This document shows positions 28,667 to 38,410 of a stretch of DNA of 64,000 bases, one piece after another. The notes below the pieces were generated by a model that made no database searches, was not told the origin of the DNA, and saw only the letters and a list, made by a program, of their open reading frames with translations. The stretch comes from Rickettsia sp. (GTDB lineage: Bacteria; Pseudomonadota; Alphaproteobacteria; Rickettsiales; Rickettsiaceae), in assembly GCA_015657545.1 (NCBI GenBank), contig JADHZC010000011.1, forward strand, positions 152,571-216,570, written 5' to 3'. A program made the position numbers and the translations under genes. Position 1 is the stretch's first letter. Every line of letters starts with the position of its first letter.

Positions 28667-29618
28667 TTGTTTTCGCTATTAAAACTTGTATTTCTGCAAA
28701 TAAAGCTCTGGATCCTTCAATAGTGCATAAGATTGCATTTCCACTTATATTTTCTTTTGCTTGACTCATTAAAAATATTTCTGAAGGATTTTTTACTTCT
28801 TTTAATCCTTCACTGAGCATATAAAAAACTCCTACTTCATTTACGCTTCCAAATCTATTCTTAATTGCTCTAATTATTCTAGAATTACTAAAATGATCTC
28901 CTTCGAAATATAATACAGTGTCTACCATATGTTCTAGCATTTTAGGTCCAGATAACATTCCATCTTTATTTACATGACATGATATTATAAAAGCAATATT
29001 ATGATTTTTAGCGTAATTTGTAATTATGCTGGCACATAACTTAATTTGAGATATGCTGCCAGCAGAAGCTCCTATTTGAGAACTGAAAATAGCTTGAATA
29101 GAATCTATAATTACCAATTTTAAATCAGCATTATTTTTATTTTCTTCTATTATTGACAGAATATTTTCAAGATTTGTAGAGTGTAAAACCGGTATCTCTT
29201 TTGAAGTATTTAGTCTATCAGCTCTCAATTTAATTTGTTGAGCAGATTCTTCTGCACTTACATAAATGATATTTTTTTTATTTTTAGATAATTGACTAGA
29301 AATTTGTAATAATAATGTAGATTTTCCAATACCAGGTTCTCCACCTATCAGGATAATTGAAGATTCTACTAATCCTCCTCCAATAGCCCTATCAAATTCA
29401 GAAATTTCTGTTTTTATCCTAGGGATTTTATTTAAAGCAATTTTTTCTAATTTTTCTACTTTAGGTATAATTGAATTATTTATTAAAGATTTATTTTTTA
29501 TTTCTATTATTTCTTCAATTACACTGTCCCAACTATTGCATTCTAGACATTTACCTGTCCATTTAGAGAATACTGCTCCGCAATTACTACAGATAAACTG
29601 TTTTTTAAGTTTATTCAT
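28392..29618 (-). CDS. radA: DNA repair protein RadA, C-terminal frameshift
   Basis: RecA-like ATPase and branch-migration helicase acting with RecA. N-terminal zinc finger C10-x2-C13...C24-x2-C27; Walker A GGEPGIGKST at about 91-100; RadA-specific KNRFGS at about 248; then the Lon-like domain. The frame ends at 408 residues with an abnormal tail after VFFGEVG (GTFFEFFLEVL). The normal continuation (KKRVSEAQKFGFKK) is found in other frames at 28257-28390. About 45-50 residues are replaced or lost. The ATPase and KNRFGS parts are intact. Overlaps the SURF1 gene by 8 bases. Activity is uncertain. Confidence 0.9.
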   Translation of the reverse strand: MNKLKKQFICSNCGAVFSKWTGKCLECNSWDSVIEEIIEIKNKSLINNSIIPKVEKLEKIALNKIPRIKTEISEFDRAIGGGLVESSIILIGGEPGIGKSTLLLQISSQLSKNKKNIIYVSAEESAQQIKLRADRLNTSKEIPVLHSTNLENILSIIEENKNNADLKLVIIDSIQAIFSSQIGASAGSISQIKLCASIITNYAKNHNIAFIISCHVNKDGMLSGPKMLEHMVDTVLYFEGDHFSNSRIIRAIKNRFGSVNEVGVFYMLSEGLKEVKNPSEIFLMSQAKENISGNAILCTIEGSRALFAEIQVLIAKTTMNIPRRSVVGWDFNRLSMILAVLNIRLKMNLSFHEVYLNVVGGLKLEEPAADLAVAAALISAYKNKPISNNSVFFGEVGGTFFEFFLEVL

Positions 29619-30315
29619 TAGATTTTGAATTCATATAGAAAAAAATTATTAAAGTAATAATAGAGAATAAAAACCATGTTATGGAATAACCTAGATGGTT
29701 ATCTTTTAAAAAGACAAGATTTTCAATAGACAAAGGCTTTATAGGGCTATTTGAATCAAAATTATCTATTGATAATAAATAGTAATTATCTATATCTATA
29801 TTCCAGAAAGATTTTGCATCATCTTTACTTAAAGTAAACCAAATTTTAGAATTATTAGATGGAATAATGCTTGATTTGGCTTCAAATGGCATAGTTAATG
29901 CTTCGAAATACTGAAATTTTTGACTATTAATATAATGATCTAGACTGGTATTTTTATCTATCCAACCTCTGTTAATGAGAAATTTTCTATTCTTAGTATC
30001 GTTAATAATATTGCAAATATAGTTTCCATCTTTTTTTGCTCTAAATCCGTATCTAGCTCCATATAAAGGAAAAATTTCTTTAATTTGAGCTTTTACTAAT
30101 ATTTTACTATATAAAGGAATATTCTTTATTTTTTCATCAGATAGGTCAGAAATATCATAACTTTCCTTTAGTAAAGATGATTTAATATTATTTTTAATAT
30201 TATTTTTTAATTTAAATCTGTCTAATTGCCAAAAGCCTAATTTAGTAAAAATTGCTGTAAATGCAAATGTGATAATAAGAAAAAATATTTTACTTTTGGA
30301 AAAATTTTTTTGCAT
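29611..30315 (-). CDS. SURF1-family cytochrome oxidase assembly protein
   Basis: Inner-membrane factor that helps insert heme a into cytochrome c oxidase. It has 234 residues with an N-terminal membrane helix (about 9-27) followed by the family motif GFWQLDRFK, a periplasmic domain with NRGWIDKN, and a C-terminal helix (about 210-228). Between comM (1-bp gap) and radA (8-base overlap). Implies an aerobic terminal oxidase. Confidence 0.93.
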   Translation of the reverse strand: MQKNFSKSKIFFLIITFAFTAIFTKLGFWQLDRFKLKNNIKNNIKSSLLKESYDISDLSDEKIKNIPLYSKILVKAQIKEIFPLYGARYGFRAKKDGNYICNIINDTKNRKFLINRGWIDKNTSLDHYINSQKFQYFEALTMPFEAKSSIIPSNNSKIWFTLSKDDAKSFWNIDIDNYYLLSIDNFDSNSPIKPLSIENLVFLKDNHLGYSITWFLFSIITLIIFFYMNSKSNE

Positions 30316-30316
30316 T

Positions 30317-31852
30317 TTATTTTATGCTATTAGTGATTTGTACGTTTCTGAATCTCATTGCTTCAGACATATGAATTTTATTTATAGTTTGGCTATTTTC
30401 AAGATCTGCTATTGTTCTTGAAACTTTGAGTATACTGAGATAAGACCTAACAGAAAATCTAAATTTTTTATGTGCATTGGATAGTAAGTTTTTTGTTTCT
30501 TTATCTAAATTTATAAATTTTTTTAGAATATCTGCATTAGCTTCGCAGTTTGTTTCAATGTTATATTTTTCATATCTCAATTTTTGTAATTCTCTTGCTT
30601 TACTTATTCTTTCTAACATTTTTTCGGAAGAAAAATATTCTTGCTCTTTTTCTTCTGAATTTTCAAATAAGTTAAAATCTTCTTCTCCTACTTCTGTTCT
30701 AATATCAAATCTATCTATGATTGGTCCAGAAATTTTAGCTTGATAAGTTTGAGCGCATAAAGGAGCTTTGCTACAAGCTTTTTGTGGATCATTAAGATAG
30801 CCACATCTGCAAGGATTCATAGCAGCTACTAACTGAAATTTTGAAGGATATCTTATTTGATTTCCAGATCTTGCAATTAAAACTTGTTTATCTTCTATAG
30901 GTTGTCTTAAGGATTCTATGACTTGATAATTAAATTCTGGAAATTCATCTAGAAACAATATTCCATTATGTGCTAATGTTACTTCTCCAGGGTGCATATT
31001 ATATCCACTACCTCCTCCTACCATTGCTGCTTGAGTGCAATTATGGTGAGGAGATCTAAATGGTCTATCTTCTACTAAATATTCCTCTTGTAGATTACCT
31101 GTAATACTAGATATTATACTAGATTCTAAAATTTCTTTAGCATCTAGTTCTGGAAGTATGCTTACCATTCTTTGAGCTAACATGGACTTGCCAGTACCAG
31201 GTGGACCAAACATAATTAAATTATGATTCCCAGCAGCAGCTATTTCTAGAGCTCTTTTTGCTGTATATTGTCCTTTAATTTCTTTGAAGTCTGATTTAAT
31301 TTTGTTTTTTTTCTTTCTTTTCAAAACAGGAGGAGAAATTATCTGCGCACCTTTAAAATGATTTATTAATTGTAGTAAATCTTTGGCAGCTACTATATTA
31401 GGATTATTTGACCAAGCGGCTTCATTTTTATTATCAAATGGACAAATTATTCCTAAATTTATAGCATTTGCTTCTATAGCAGCAGGTAATACTCCTCTAA
31501 CTTTTAATATAGAAGAGTCCAAAGATAATTCTCCTAATATTAAATATTCACTAATCTCAGCTTGAGGTAAAATATCCATAGAAGCTAGTAGAGCAGAAGC
31601 TATAGCAAGATCAAAATGGCTCCCTTCTTTTAAGATATTAGCAGGAGATAAATTAACAGTAATTTTTTTGCTAGGCATAGAAAGGCCTAAAGATGAAATA
31701 GCAGATCTCACTCTTTCCTTAGATTCTGCTATTGTTTTATCAGCCAATCCAACTATTACGAAGCTTGGAATTGCTTTACTTATTTGTATTTGGATTTCAA
31801 TTTTTATTCCCTCTATTCCTTTGAAAACTATAGTGTTAATTTTTCTTATCAT
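30317..31852 (-). CDS. comM: ComM/YifB family Mg-chelatase-like AAA+ ATPase
   Basis: Hexameric helicase-like ATPase linked to branch migration in natural transformation. Starting at ATG 31852 it has 511 residues; a TTG at 31864 would add four. N-terminal Lon-like fold (MIRKINTIVFKGIEGI, SKAIPSFVIVGLAD), Walker A GPPGTGKSMLAQRM, Walker B ILFLDEFPEF, and a zinc-type cluster CRCGYLNDPQKACSKAPLC. Complete. First gene of comM-SURF1-radA; two of the three act in recombination. Confidence 0.96.
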   Translation of the reverse strand: MIRKINTIVFKGIEGIKIEIQIQISKAIPSFVIVGLADKTIAESKERVRSAISSLGLSMPSKKITVNLSPANILKEGSHFDLAIASALLASMDILPQAEISEYLILGELSLDSSILKVRGVLPAAIEANAINLGIICPFDNKNEAAWSNNPNIVAAKDLLQLINHFKGAQIISPPVLKRKKKNKIKSDFKEIKGQYTAKRALEIAAAGNHNLIMFGPPGTGKSMLAQRMVSILPELDAKEILESSIISSITGNLQEEYLVEDRPFRSPHHNCTQAAMVGGGSGYNMHPGEVTLAHNGILFLDEFPEFNYQVIESLRQPIEDKQVLIARSGNQIRYPSKFQLVAAMNPCRCGYLNDPQKACSKAPLCAQTYQAKISGPIIDRFDIRTEVGEEDFNLFENSEEKEQEYFSSEKMLERISKARELQKLRYEKYNIETNCEANADILKKFINLDKETKNLLSNAHKKFRFSVRSYLSILKVSRTIADLENSQTINKIHMSEAMRFRNVQITNSIK

Positions 31853-31974
31853 TGTAATTATCAAATTTCTTTTTGTAAGAAGATCAGTATATAATCCTAA
31901 GGTTAGTTTTTCACTATAAATATTATGTTTTAAGATGAAATAATTATGAAAAAAAAATTATCTTTTAAATTTTT

Positions 31975-32490
31975 TCAAGAATTAGAACATTCTATAGGTA
32001 AAATTTCATATTTATAGTGAAGAAAATTGTTTATGCAAAGATTATTTAAGAAAATCCATCCTAAGAATAATGTTTGAGGATCTTGATCTATATGAAGTTC
32101 TTGAACATGAATTAACATAGATTTTTGAGATTTGAAGTTTTTTATAGAAATAATATGCTTAATCTTTAAATTATCTAAAAATATTTCTTCTCCAGATTTT
32201 AATCTGTATTCTGTTAATTTAGAATTATGCTTATTTAAGATATTAAATTGCGCAAATTCTAAATATTGGACTTCATTGCTAGAAGCAATTGGTAATAAAG
32301 TGCTGAATTCAGCTATTAGTTTATTTAGGAAATTGTTATCATCATTTTCTAAACTATTCAAATTATTTATTAGAATTTCATCTAACATTTTTTCAGCTTC
32401 TATCCAATAATTTGAATTCCCTAACTGAGAAGGATATACAAATAATATCAATGTACACAAAAATAATACTATTTTATTTTTTCTTCTCAA
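31975..32490 (-). CDS. Secreted DUF2155-like protein
   Basis: Function unknown. It has 171 residues with an N-terminal signal peptide (hydrophobic 7-19). The C-terminal about 90 residues match the pattern of the alphaproteobacterial DUF2155 family: ILNKHNSKLTEYRLKSGEE, a middle beta region, FLGWIFLNNLCINNFLHYKY, and an ending ILPIEC with terminal cysteine. It lacks one of the family's usual two cysteines in the middle (reads IKHIIS). 24 bp downstream of rpoH, so likely cotranscribed. Confidence 0.72.
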   Translation of the reverse strand: MRRKNKIVLFLCTLILFVYPSQLGNSNYWIEAEKMLDEILINNLNSLENDDNNFLNKLIAEFSTLLPIASSNEVQYLEFAQFNILNKHNSKLTEYRLKSGEEIFLDNLKIKHIISIKNFKSQKSMLIHVQELHIDQDPQTLFLGWIFLNNLCINNFLHYKYEILPIECSNS

Positions 32491-32514
32491 ATTTTTTACT
32501 TGAAAATAAATTGA

Positions 32515-33348
32515 TTATTTCTTTGATAATGCTATTTTTTTAATTTTAGCAATAGCATTATTTTCTATTTGTCTTACTCTTTCTTTTGAAATGGAAAATT
32601 GTTCACTTAACATAGATAATGTATGTGGTTTTTCTTCTAATCTCCTCGCGTATAAAATTTCTCTTTCTCTTTGAGATAAGCAATTAATTGCATTGAACAT
32701 TAAATTCTTATTATTAGAATAATGTTCTTCTTTGATAAGGAGAGTTTCTTGATTATCTCTTGTTTCTGGTACTAGATCTATGATCTCTGTATTATTTGAG
32801 GAATCTTGATTAGCAAATAATTTATTATTTAAAGATATGTTATTAATAAGAGGATATTCTTGTTTTTGGTTTTCTGATGAAATATCTTGATCGGTATTAT
32901 TACTGTAATTTAAGAATCCTAGTTTGTCTTTAATTTTATTACCAACAGAAGTAAGTTTTGAATGTAGTACTTTATTGCCTATTTTTAAAAGAGAACGAGA
33001 TTTTAATAAAAATTCCTGAATAGCAGCTCTAATCCACCACATAGCATATGTAGATAATCTATACCCCAATCTATGGTCATATTTTTTAACAGCATTCATA
33101 AGACCTATATTGCCTTCTGATATCAGATCCAATATTGGACTGTTATATTTTTTATATCCCAGTGCAATTTTTACTACTAGTTTTAAGTGACTTGTCACAA
33201 GACGATGAGCTGACCTTAGATCCTTTTCTTCGCAGTATTTCTTGGCTAATAATTTCTCTTCTGAGTCTGTTAAAGAAGGGATATTATTGACTTTACGAAT
33301 ATAGTTATGAAGACCCTGTAAATTAGGATCATAAATAGCTGAGCTCAT
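32515..33348 (-). CDS. rpoH: RNA polymerase sigma-32 (heat-shock) factor
   Basis: Alternative sigma factor for heat-shock promoters. It has 277 residues. Region 1.2 (YIRKVNNIPSLTDSEEKLLA), region 2 (RLVTSHLKLVVKIALGYKKY; DLISEGNIGLMNAVKKYD; YRLSTYAMWWIRAAIQEF) and region 4 (CLSQREREILYARRLEEKP; SKERVRQIENNAIAKIK). The RpoH box near region 3 is diverged. A 10-base repeat lies in its promoter region. Confidence 0.95.
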   Translation of the reverse strand: MSSAIYDPNLQGLHNYIRKVNNIPSLTDSEEKLLAKKYCEEKDLRSAHRLVTSHLKLVVKIALGYKKYNSPILDLISEGNIGLMNAVKKYDHRLGYRLSTYAMWWIRAAIQEFLLKSRSLLKIGNKVLHSKLTSVGNKIKDKLGFLNYSNNTDQDISSENQKQEYPLINNISLNNKLFANQDSSNNTEIIDLVPETRDNQETLLIKEEHYSNNKNLMFNAINCLSQREREILYARRLEEKPHTLSMLSEQFSISKERVRQIENNAIAKIKKIALSKK

Positions 33349-33395
33349 ATATTTTAATTTTAATTAATCTTTTAAAAGAAAAATAACAACATTAG

Positions 33396-33419
33396 ACAAT
33401 ATAATACAATATAATACAA
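33396..33419. repeat. 10-bp direct repeat upstream of rpoH
   Basis: ACAATATAAT occurs twice in direct tandem followed by ACAA, 48-71 bp upstream of the rpoH ATG. On the minus strand this gives TTGTATTATA twice, offering overlapping -35/-10-like elements. Promoter function is inference. Confidence 0.45.
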
Positions 33420-33481
33420 AATTTTCTTTTTTCAATGACAAAAAACTTATTTTATTACATAGTAAAAATTATAAAAACTTT

Positions 33482-36400
33482 TTATTGAACCAAATTTTCA
33501 ATCAGAGAGTCTAATTTTTTATTCGCAAGTATTAACATTGAAATATTATATTCTTCATAAGTTTTCATTTTCATAATAAATTCATGGAAAATTGAATTAT
33601 AAATCTTATCTTTTAAATGATCTTTTGCTGTGTCAATAGAAGATCCTGAAAATTTCCATTTTTTCATTAAAATAGATAAGATATTTTTCTGTTTCATGTA
33701 TAGATCATCTTTGATAGACTGTATAGATAGTTTGTTCCAATAAGAATTATCTATTTGTGTACTACAAACCTCTCTTAGCCAATCTATGTAGAAATTTTCT
33801 CCTATAAAAAAATAAAGATTCAATAACTCGTCTTGGTTTTCAAGCCCTGTCTCACATAAAGATATAATATCAAAAAATGATATTATAAACCTCAGGGAAG
33901 AAATTCTTTTGGCTAAATTTTCATCTATGCAGCTTTTAGAAAAAAATTGTACATCATTCAAAAATTGTTCCTTGGATTTTCCAACGAGGAATTTTTCAAA
34001 ATTCATTTGATTAGCATTTTTATATATTTTAATCACGTGATTTACTGCAATAGGATATTCAGTATTTTTAAGAAACCATATAATACCTCTCACTATAATA
34101 TTGATAACATTAGATAAAATTTCAATTTTAAGTTGAGAATTTTGCAAAGAATGACATTTTTGAACGATTTTATTCCATAAATTGTCTAAATCCATAATTT
34201 CTGAAATTATGATATAAGACTTTATAGTATCACATAATTTAGCTCCTGTTTTTTTGTATATATCTATTATTAATGGTCCTGTCACTCTGTTTACAATTTC
34301 ATTAACTAGATTAGTAATGATAATTTGATTTTTTAAAGGATGTTTTAGGATAAATTTTTTAAATTGTGTCCTCATAATATAAGGAAAATACTTCACTAGA
34401 TGTTTTTCAAATATAGTGTCATCTATCAATAAATTATTTGAGAGATTTTGTAAAAAATATAATTTGCTATATGATAAGATCACAGCTAATTCTGGCCTTG
34501 TAAGCTTTTGTTTTAGTGAATTTAATTTAGTTAATTTTTTGTCATCTGGTAAAAATTCAAAACTTCTATCTAAAATATTTTTTTGTTCTAATAATCTTAA
34601 TAATTGTTCAAACAATTCTGTTCTCATTAAATTTGAAGATTGCAATATATCAAGCGCTAAATTTTGATCATAATTGTCTTGTAAAACTATTTTTTCTAGT
34701 TCAGAAGACATATCAATCAAAATTTGGTTTCTTTCTCCAAAAGTAATAAGATTATTTTGCACAGCCTGATTAAGAATGATTTTCAGATTTACTTCATGGT
34801 CAGAACAGCTAACGCCTGCAGAATTATCAATAAAATCTGTATTTATAAAGCCTCCAATAGAAGCAAATTCTATTCTTCCAAGTTGGGATATACCAAGATT
34901 TCCTCCTTCAGCTATTACTTTTGCTCTGATTTGATTTGCATTACATCTCAAATGATCATTTTCCTTATCACCTATATCTTGATTGGATTCTGAAGAAGAT
35001 TTGAAATAAGTTCCAATTCCTCCATTCCATATCAAATCTACATCTAAAGTTAATATAAGACGTATTAATTTATCAGGAGTAATTTTAGATATGTTGATTT
35101 TTAGCAAATCTTGTATTTCTGGAGAAATAGATAATGATTTACTAGATCTATTAAAGACTCCTCCCCCACTAGAAATACAGCTATTATTATAATCTTTCCA
35201 AGAAGTTTTTTTGAGAAAAAACAATCTTTTCCTTTCAGAAAAACTCTTTTCTACATTTGGTTGCGGATCAATAAAAATTTCTTTATGATTAAAAGCCGCT
35301 ATAAGTTGAATGTTTTTATGTAATAACATACCATTGCCAAAGACATCTCCAGACATGTCTCCTATACCAACAACTCTCAAATTTGTATTTTTGTAATCAA
35401 AATTCATGTTTTTAAGATGATGTTTTACAGAAACCCAAGCACCTTGAGCAGTTATAGCCATTTTTTTATGATCATAACCTAGAGAACCCCCAGAAGCAAA
35501 AGCATCATCTAGCCAAAAATTATATTCTTTGGCCACTTCATTAGCATAATCAGAAAAAGAGGAAGTACCTTTATCTGCTGCTACTACAAGATAACTATCA
35601 TTTTTATCATATATTTTACATTCCTTCGGATGAACAAAATTACTGTCTATAATATTGTCTGTAATGTCTAATAAACCTCTCAGAAAATTTTTATAAGATT
35701 CTATTGCCAATTCATTTCTTTTTTCCTGATCTTGTGTTTTAAGGTAAAAAACGCCTTTAGCTCCAGTAGGTACTATTACTGTATTTTTAGTTATTTGAGA
35801 ACGCATCAATCCTAAAACTTCTACTCTAAAATCTTCTTCTCTATCAGACCATCTAATTCCTCCTCTAGAAATAGCACCAGCTCTTAGATGCGATCCTTCG
35901 AATAAATTAGAAAAAACAAAACATTCTTTATAAGGTACTGGTTTTTGTAAATTAGGTATTTTAGAGGAATCAAATTTGAAAGAAATATATTCCATTTTTT
36001 CTTGAATTTTTTTTTGATAAAAATTTGTTCTAAGAATAGCGTTTATAATTTGGTAAATGCTGTTTAAAACAAGATCCTCATCAATGGATATTATTTTTTC
36101 TAGATAAGAAACTAGAAATTTTTCTGTTTTATCAAAAATCTCTTGAGAAGAATTATTTTTAAATTTTAATTCAAAAAATTTTACTAAATATGTAGTAAAT
36201 TCATTGTGATTTAGTAATATTTGTCTAACAAAATCCTTACTATATGGGATTTTTGTCTGAGCAAAAAATGCAACCAAAGCATTTAGTAGAAAAATCTCCT
36301 TCCATCCTATATTACAATAAGTGGTTAGTTTAGCCAAGATATTTGTAGGAAGAGACAAATCTAACATTTTAGTTAAATTTTGATCTATATTGTATTTTAA

Positions 36401-38215
36401 TAAATCTCCATAATTAGTAATATTTAAGGATAAAATTTCAAATAAAAAAATGTAATTAGTCTCTTTAGAAAAGACATTGTTAATAACAAAATGTTGTTCG
36501 CTTTTTACTTCAAATCCTATGTTAGATATCAAGGGCATTAGCTCTGATAACGAAAAAAAATCTCTAGTATATATTTTTAAAATATATTTCCTTTCCTTTA
36601 CATGAATGCAGTTAAAGATTGTTTTATTGACTTGAGACAGATCATATAAAAATTTTAAATCTTTTATTGCCTCTTCAGGTGTAAATTTATATTTATAATC
36701 CTCCTCAAAAATAAGATTAAAATCTTTATCAAATATTACATCTATATCAAAATTTGAGCTAATAGCTGTAGAAAGATTTTCATGCCAACTTACTGATAAT
36801 CTTGTAAGATCTTCCTCTATTTGAGAAAGGTCGATGTTTTTTTGTAATTTTATCTTAGAGGTTGGAAATAAGATATAAAGTAATATGAAATTATCAAAAA
36901 TTACATCCATGTTATTTACTTGAATGGTCACACCAAAGATATTTTCTAGATATTTGATAATATTGTTGAAATTTTCACTAGTTAGGTAGGATTTTCTTAA
37001 AAAAATTATTATGTTAGTAAAAATATTAGCCCAGTCTTCATATATGAATATTTTCAGTTTTTTGTTTCTGATACTAGAAAGTAAGTGTAGTGCTATATGT
37101 TTTAGATTCTCAGTTGCTAAATTCATTAGAGCATCTCTTGGAATAGATTCAATAATATGGTTTACTTTTTTAGCATTATAGCCAGAAGGGGCGAAATTAA
37201 GATCATCATTCACCAAAGAGTTGTAATGGTTTAACATTGGTATTTCTGAGATTGAATGAAAATACATAGATCCTGTATAAAGACCTAATATTAAGTAACC
37301 AGATTTTTTTATATCTTTTGTTTTTAAATCTCTTATTAAAATATAATCTAAGAAACTATTCCTATGAATTTTAGATAATATGTTGATTTTTCCAAATAAT
37401 GTTTCTTTAATAGCATTATGTTGAAAAGATTTGATGATAATATCTTTTAATTCAGTTAAATTTTCATCTTCTACCATTCCTTTTACTATTATTTGTTCAT
37501 CTATTGATAGTTCAGAAGAATAAGTAAATTTTATAGAAGCTAAAAATGTAAAATTATTGTTTAAAATCCATTTTAGAACATTATTAGTAAAATTATCAAA
37601 ATAGTTAAGATCTAAAATTTTTTGTACTGAATTTGATAATATATTCCACAAACTTAGAGTGGTTTTAGATAAATGAATTATATTATGTATTTCTGATTTT
37701 AAAGAGGTAATTTCTTTTTGAGAAAAAGATCCTTCAAATCTTAAAAAAATCAGATGTTCTTTGTTTATTGTTGATTTATTTAAATCATTTTCGTTATTTT
37801 CTAAACACACATCTTTTAGATGTAATTTTGAATCTCTAATTGAGTATATAACTGGATGTAAAAAAAGAGAATTATTTAGATTGAATCTTGCCATTAAATT
37901 ATGTAAAGAATCAACAAGAAAAGGAGTATATTCACATAATATGAAAATGTCTAAAAGATTTTCTCCGGCAGAAAAAAAATCTTCTATCTTTTCATATCCA
38001 TCTTTTTTCTTAGCAAACTCATATAAAGGTTCAAAAATTTTAGAGAAGGTTTGAAAATTAATATCAGTTTGATAATCTATTGGAATGTATTGAATAACTC
38101 TAGTAACAAATTTTTGATATAATTTATTATTTTCATATTTAGGGTTTAGGAATATTGTTTTTTCCAAATCTAAGTTAACAACTTTAAATTGTGAAAGATA
38201 ATTTTTGTTAGACAT
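33482..38215 (-). CDS. Large NAD-specific glutamate dehydrogenase
   Basis: Oxidative deamination of glutamate to 2-oxoglutarate, feeding the TCA cycle. It has 1,577 residues, the expected size for the 180-kDa class. The N-terminal third carries divergent ACT-like regulatory segments. The catalytic part begins near residue 770 with GAISRGGIRWSDREEDFRVE and VPTGAKGVFYLK; the NAD-binding region includes GIGDMSGDVFGNGML, DLIWNGGIGTYFKSS and AEGGNLGISQLGRIEFA. No frameshift. Glutamate is a typical carbon source for intracellular Alphaproteobacteria. Divergent from mnmE. Confidence 0.97.
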   Translation of the reverse strand: MSNKNYLSQFKVVNLDLEKTIFLNPKYENNKLYQKFVTRVIQYIPIDYQTDINFQTFSKIFEPLYEFAKKKDGYEKIEDFFSAGENLLDIFILCEYTPFLVDSLHNLMARFNLNNSLFLHPVIYSIRDSKLHLKDVCLENNENDLNKSTINKEHLIFLRFEGSFSQKEITSLKSEIHNIIHLSKTTLSLWNILSNSVQKILDLNYFDNFTNNVLKWILNNNFTFLASIKFTYSSELSIDEQIIVKGMVEDENLTELKDIIIKSFQHNAIKETLFGKINILSKIHRNSFLDYILIRDLKTKDIKKSGYLILGLYTGSMYFHSISEIPMLNHYNSLVNDDLNFAPSGYNAKKVNHIIESIPRDALMNLATENLKHIALHLLSSIRNKKLKIFIYEDWANIFTNIIIFLRKSYLTSENFNNIIKYLENIFGVTIQVNNMDVIFDNFILLYILFPTSKIKLQKNIDLSQIEEDLTRLSVSWHENLSTAISSNFDIDVIFDKDFNLIFEEDYKYKFTPEEAIKDLKFLYDLSQVNKTIFNCIHVKERKYILKIYTRDFFSLSELMPLISNIGFEVKSEQHFVINNVFSKETNYIFLFEILSLNITNYGDLLKYNIDQNLTKMLDLSLPTNILAKLTTYCNIGWKEIFLLNALVAFFAQTKIPYSKDFVRQILLNHNEFTTYLVKFFELKFKNNSSQEIFDKTEKFLVSYLEKIISIDEDLVLNSIYQIINAILRTNFYQKKIQEKMEYISFKFDSSKIPNLQKPVPYKECFVFSNLFEGSHLRAGAISRGGIRWSDREEDFRVEVLGLMRSQITKNTVIVPTGAKGVFYLKTQDQEKRNELAIESYKNFLRGLLDITDNIIDSNFVHPKECKIYDKNDSYLVVAADKGTSSFSDYANEVAKEYNFWLDDAFASGGSLGYDHKKMAITAQGAWVSVKHHLKNMNFDYKNTNLRVVGIGDMSGDVFGNGMLLHKNIQLIAAFNHKEIFIDPQPNVEKSFSERKRLFFLKKTSWKDYNNSCISSGGGVFNRSSKSLSISPEIQDLLKINISKITPDKLIRLILTLDVDLIWNGGIGTYFKSSSESNQDIGDKENDHLRCNANQIRAKVIAEGGNLGISQLGRIEFASIGGFINTDFIDNSAGVSCSDHEVNLKIILNQAVQNNLITFGERNQILIDMSSELEKIVLQDNYDQNLALDILQSSNLMRTELFEQLLRLLEQKNILDRSFEFLPDDKKLTKLNSLKQKLTRPELAVILSYSKLYFLQNLSNNLLIDDTIFEKHLVKYFPYIMRTQFKKFILKHPLKNQIIITNLVNEIVNRVTGPLIIDIYKKTGAKLCDTIKSYIIISEIMDLDNLWNKIVQKCHSLQNSQLKIEILSNVINIIVRGIIWFLKNTEYPIAVNHVIKIYKNANQMNFEKFLVGKSKEQFLNDVQFFSKSCIDENLAKRISSLRFIISFFDIISLCETGLENQDELLNLYFFIGENFYIDWLREVCSTQIDNSYWNKLSIQSIKDDLYMKQKNILSILMKKWKFSGSSIDTAKDHLKDKIYNSIFHEFIMKMKTYEEYNISMLILANKKLDSLIENLVQ

Positions 38216-38282
38216 TATATTTAGGAGTTGTAATTTAATTTTTAATATATTTCACTGATGTAGATTAGTGTGATAAAAATTT

Positions 38283-38318
38283 TCTTATTTGTAATAGCAT
38301 TCTTATTTATAATAGCAT
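38283..38318. repeat. 18-bp tandem direct repeat between gdh and mnmE
   Basis: Units 38283-38300 and 38301-38318 (TCTTATTTGTAATAGCAT and the same with one G-to-A change) are directly adjacent. They lie in the divergent promoter space and could be a duplicated regulator site or neutral slippage. Confidence 0.75.
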
Positions 38319-38410
38319 TTTTCTTTCTAATAAATAAAATTTTTTAAATCAATGAAAGTTATAATATAATATATTATTACAAAAAAGATAAAAATTTCAA
38401 AAGATTTTAT

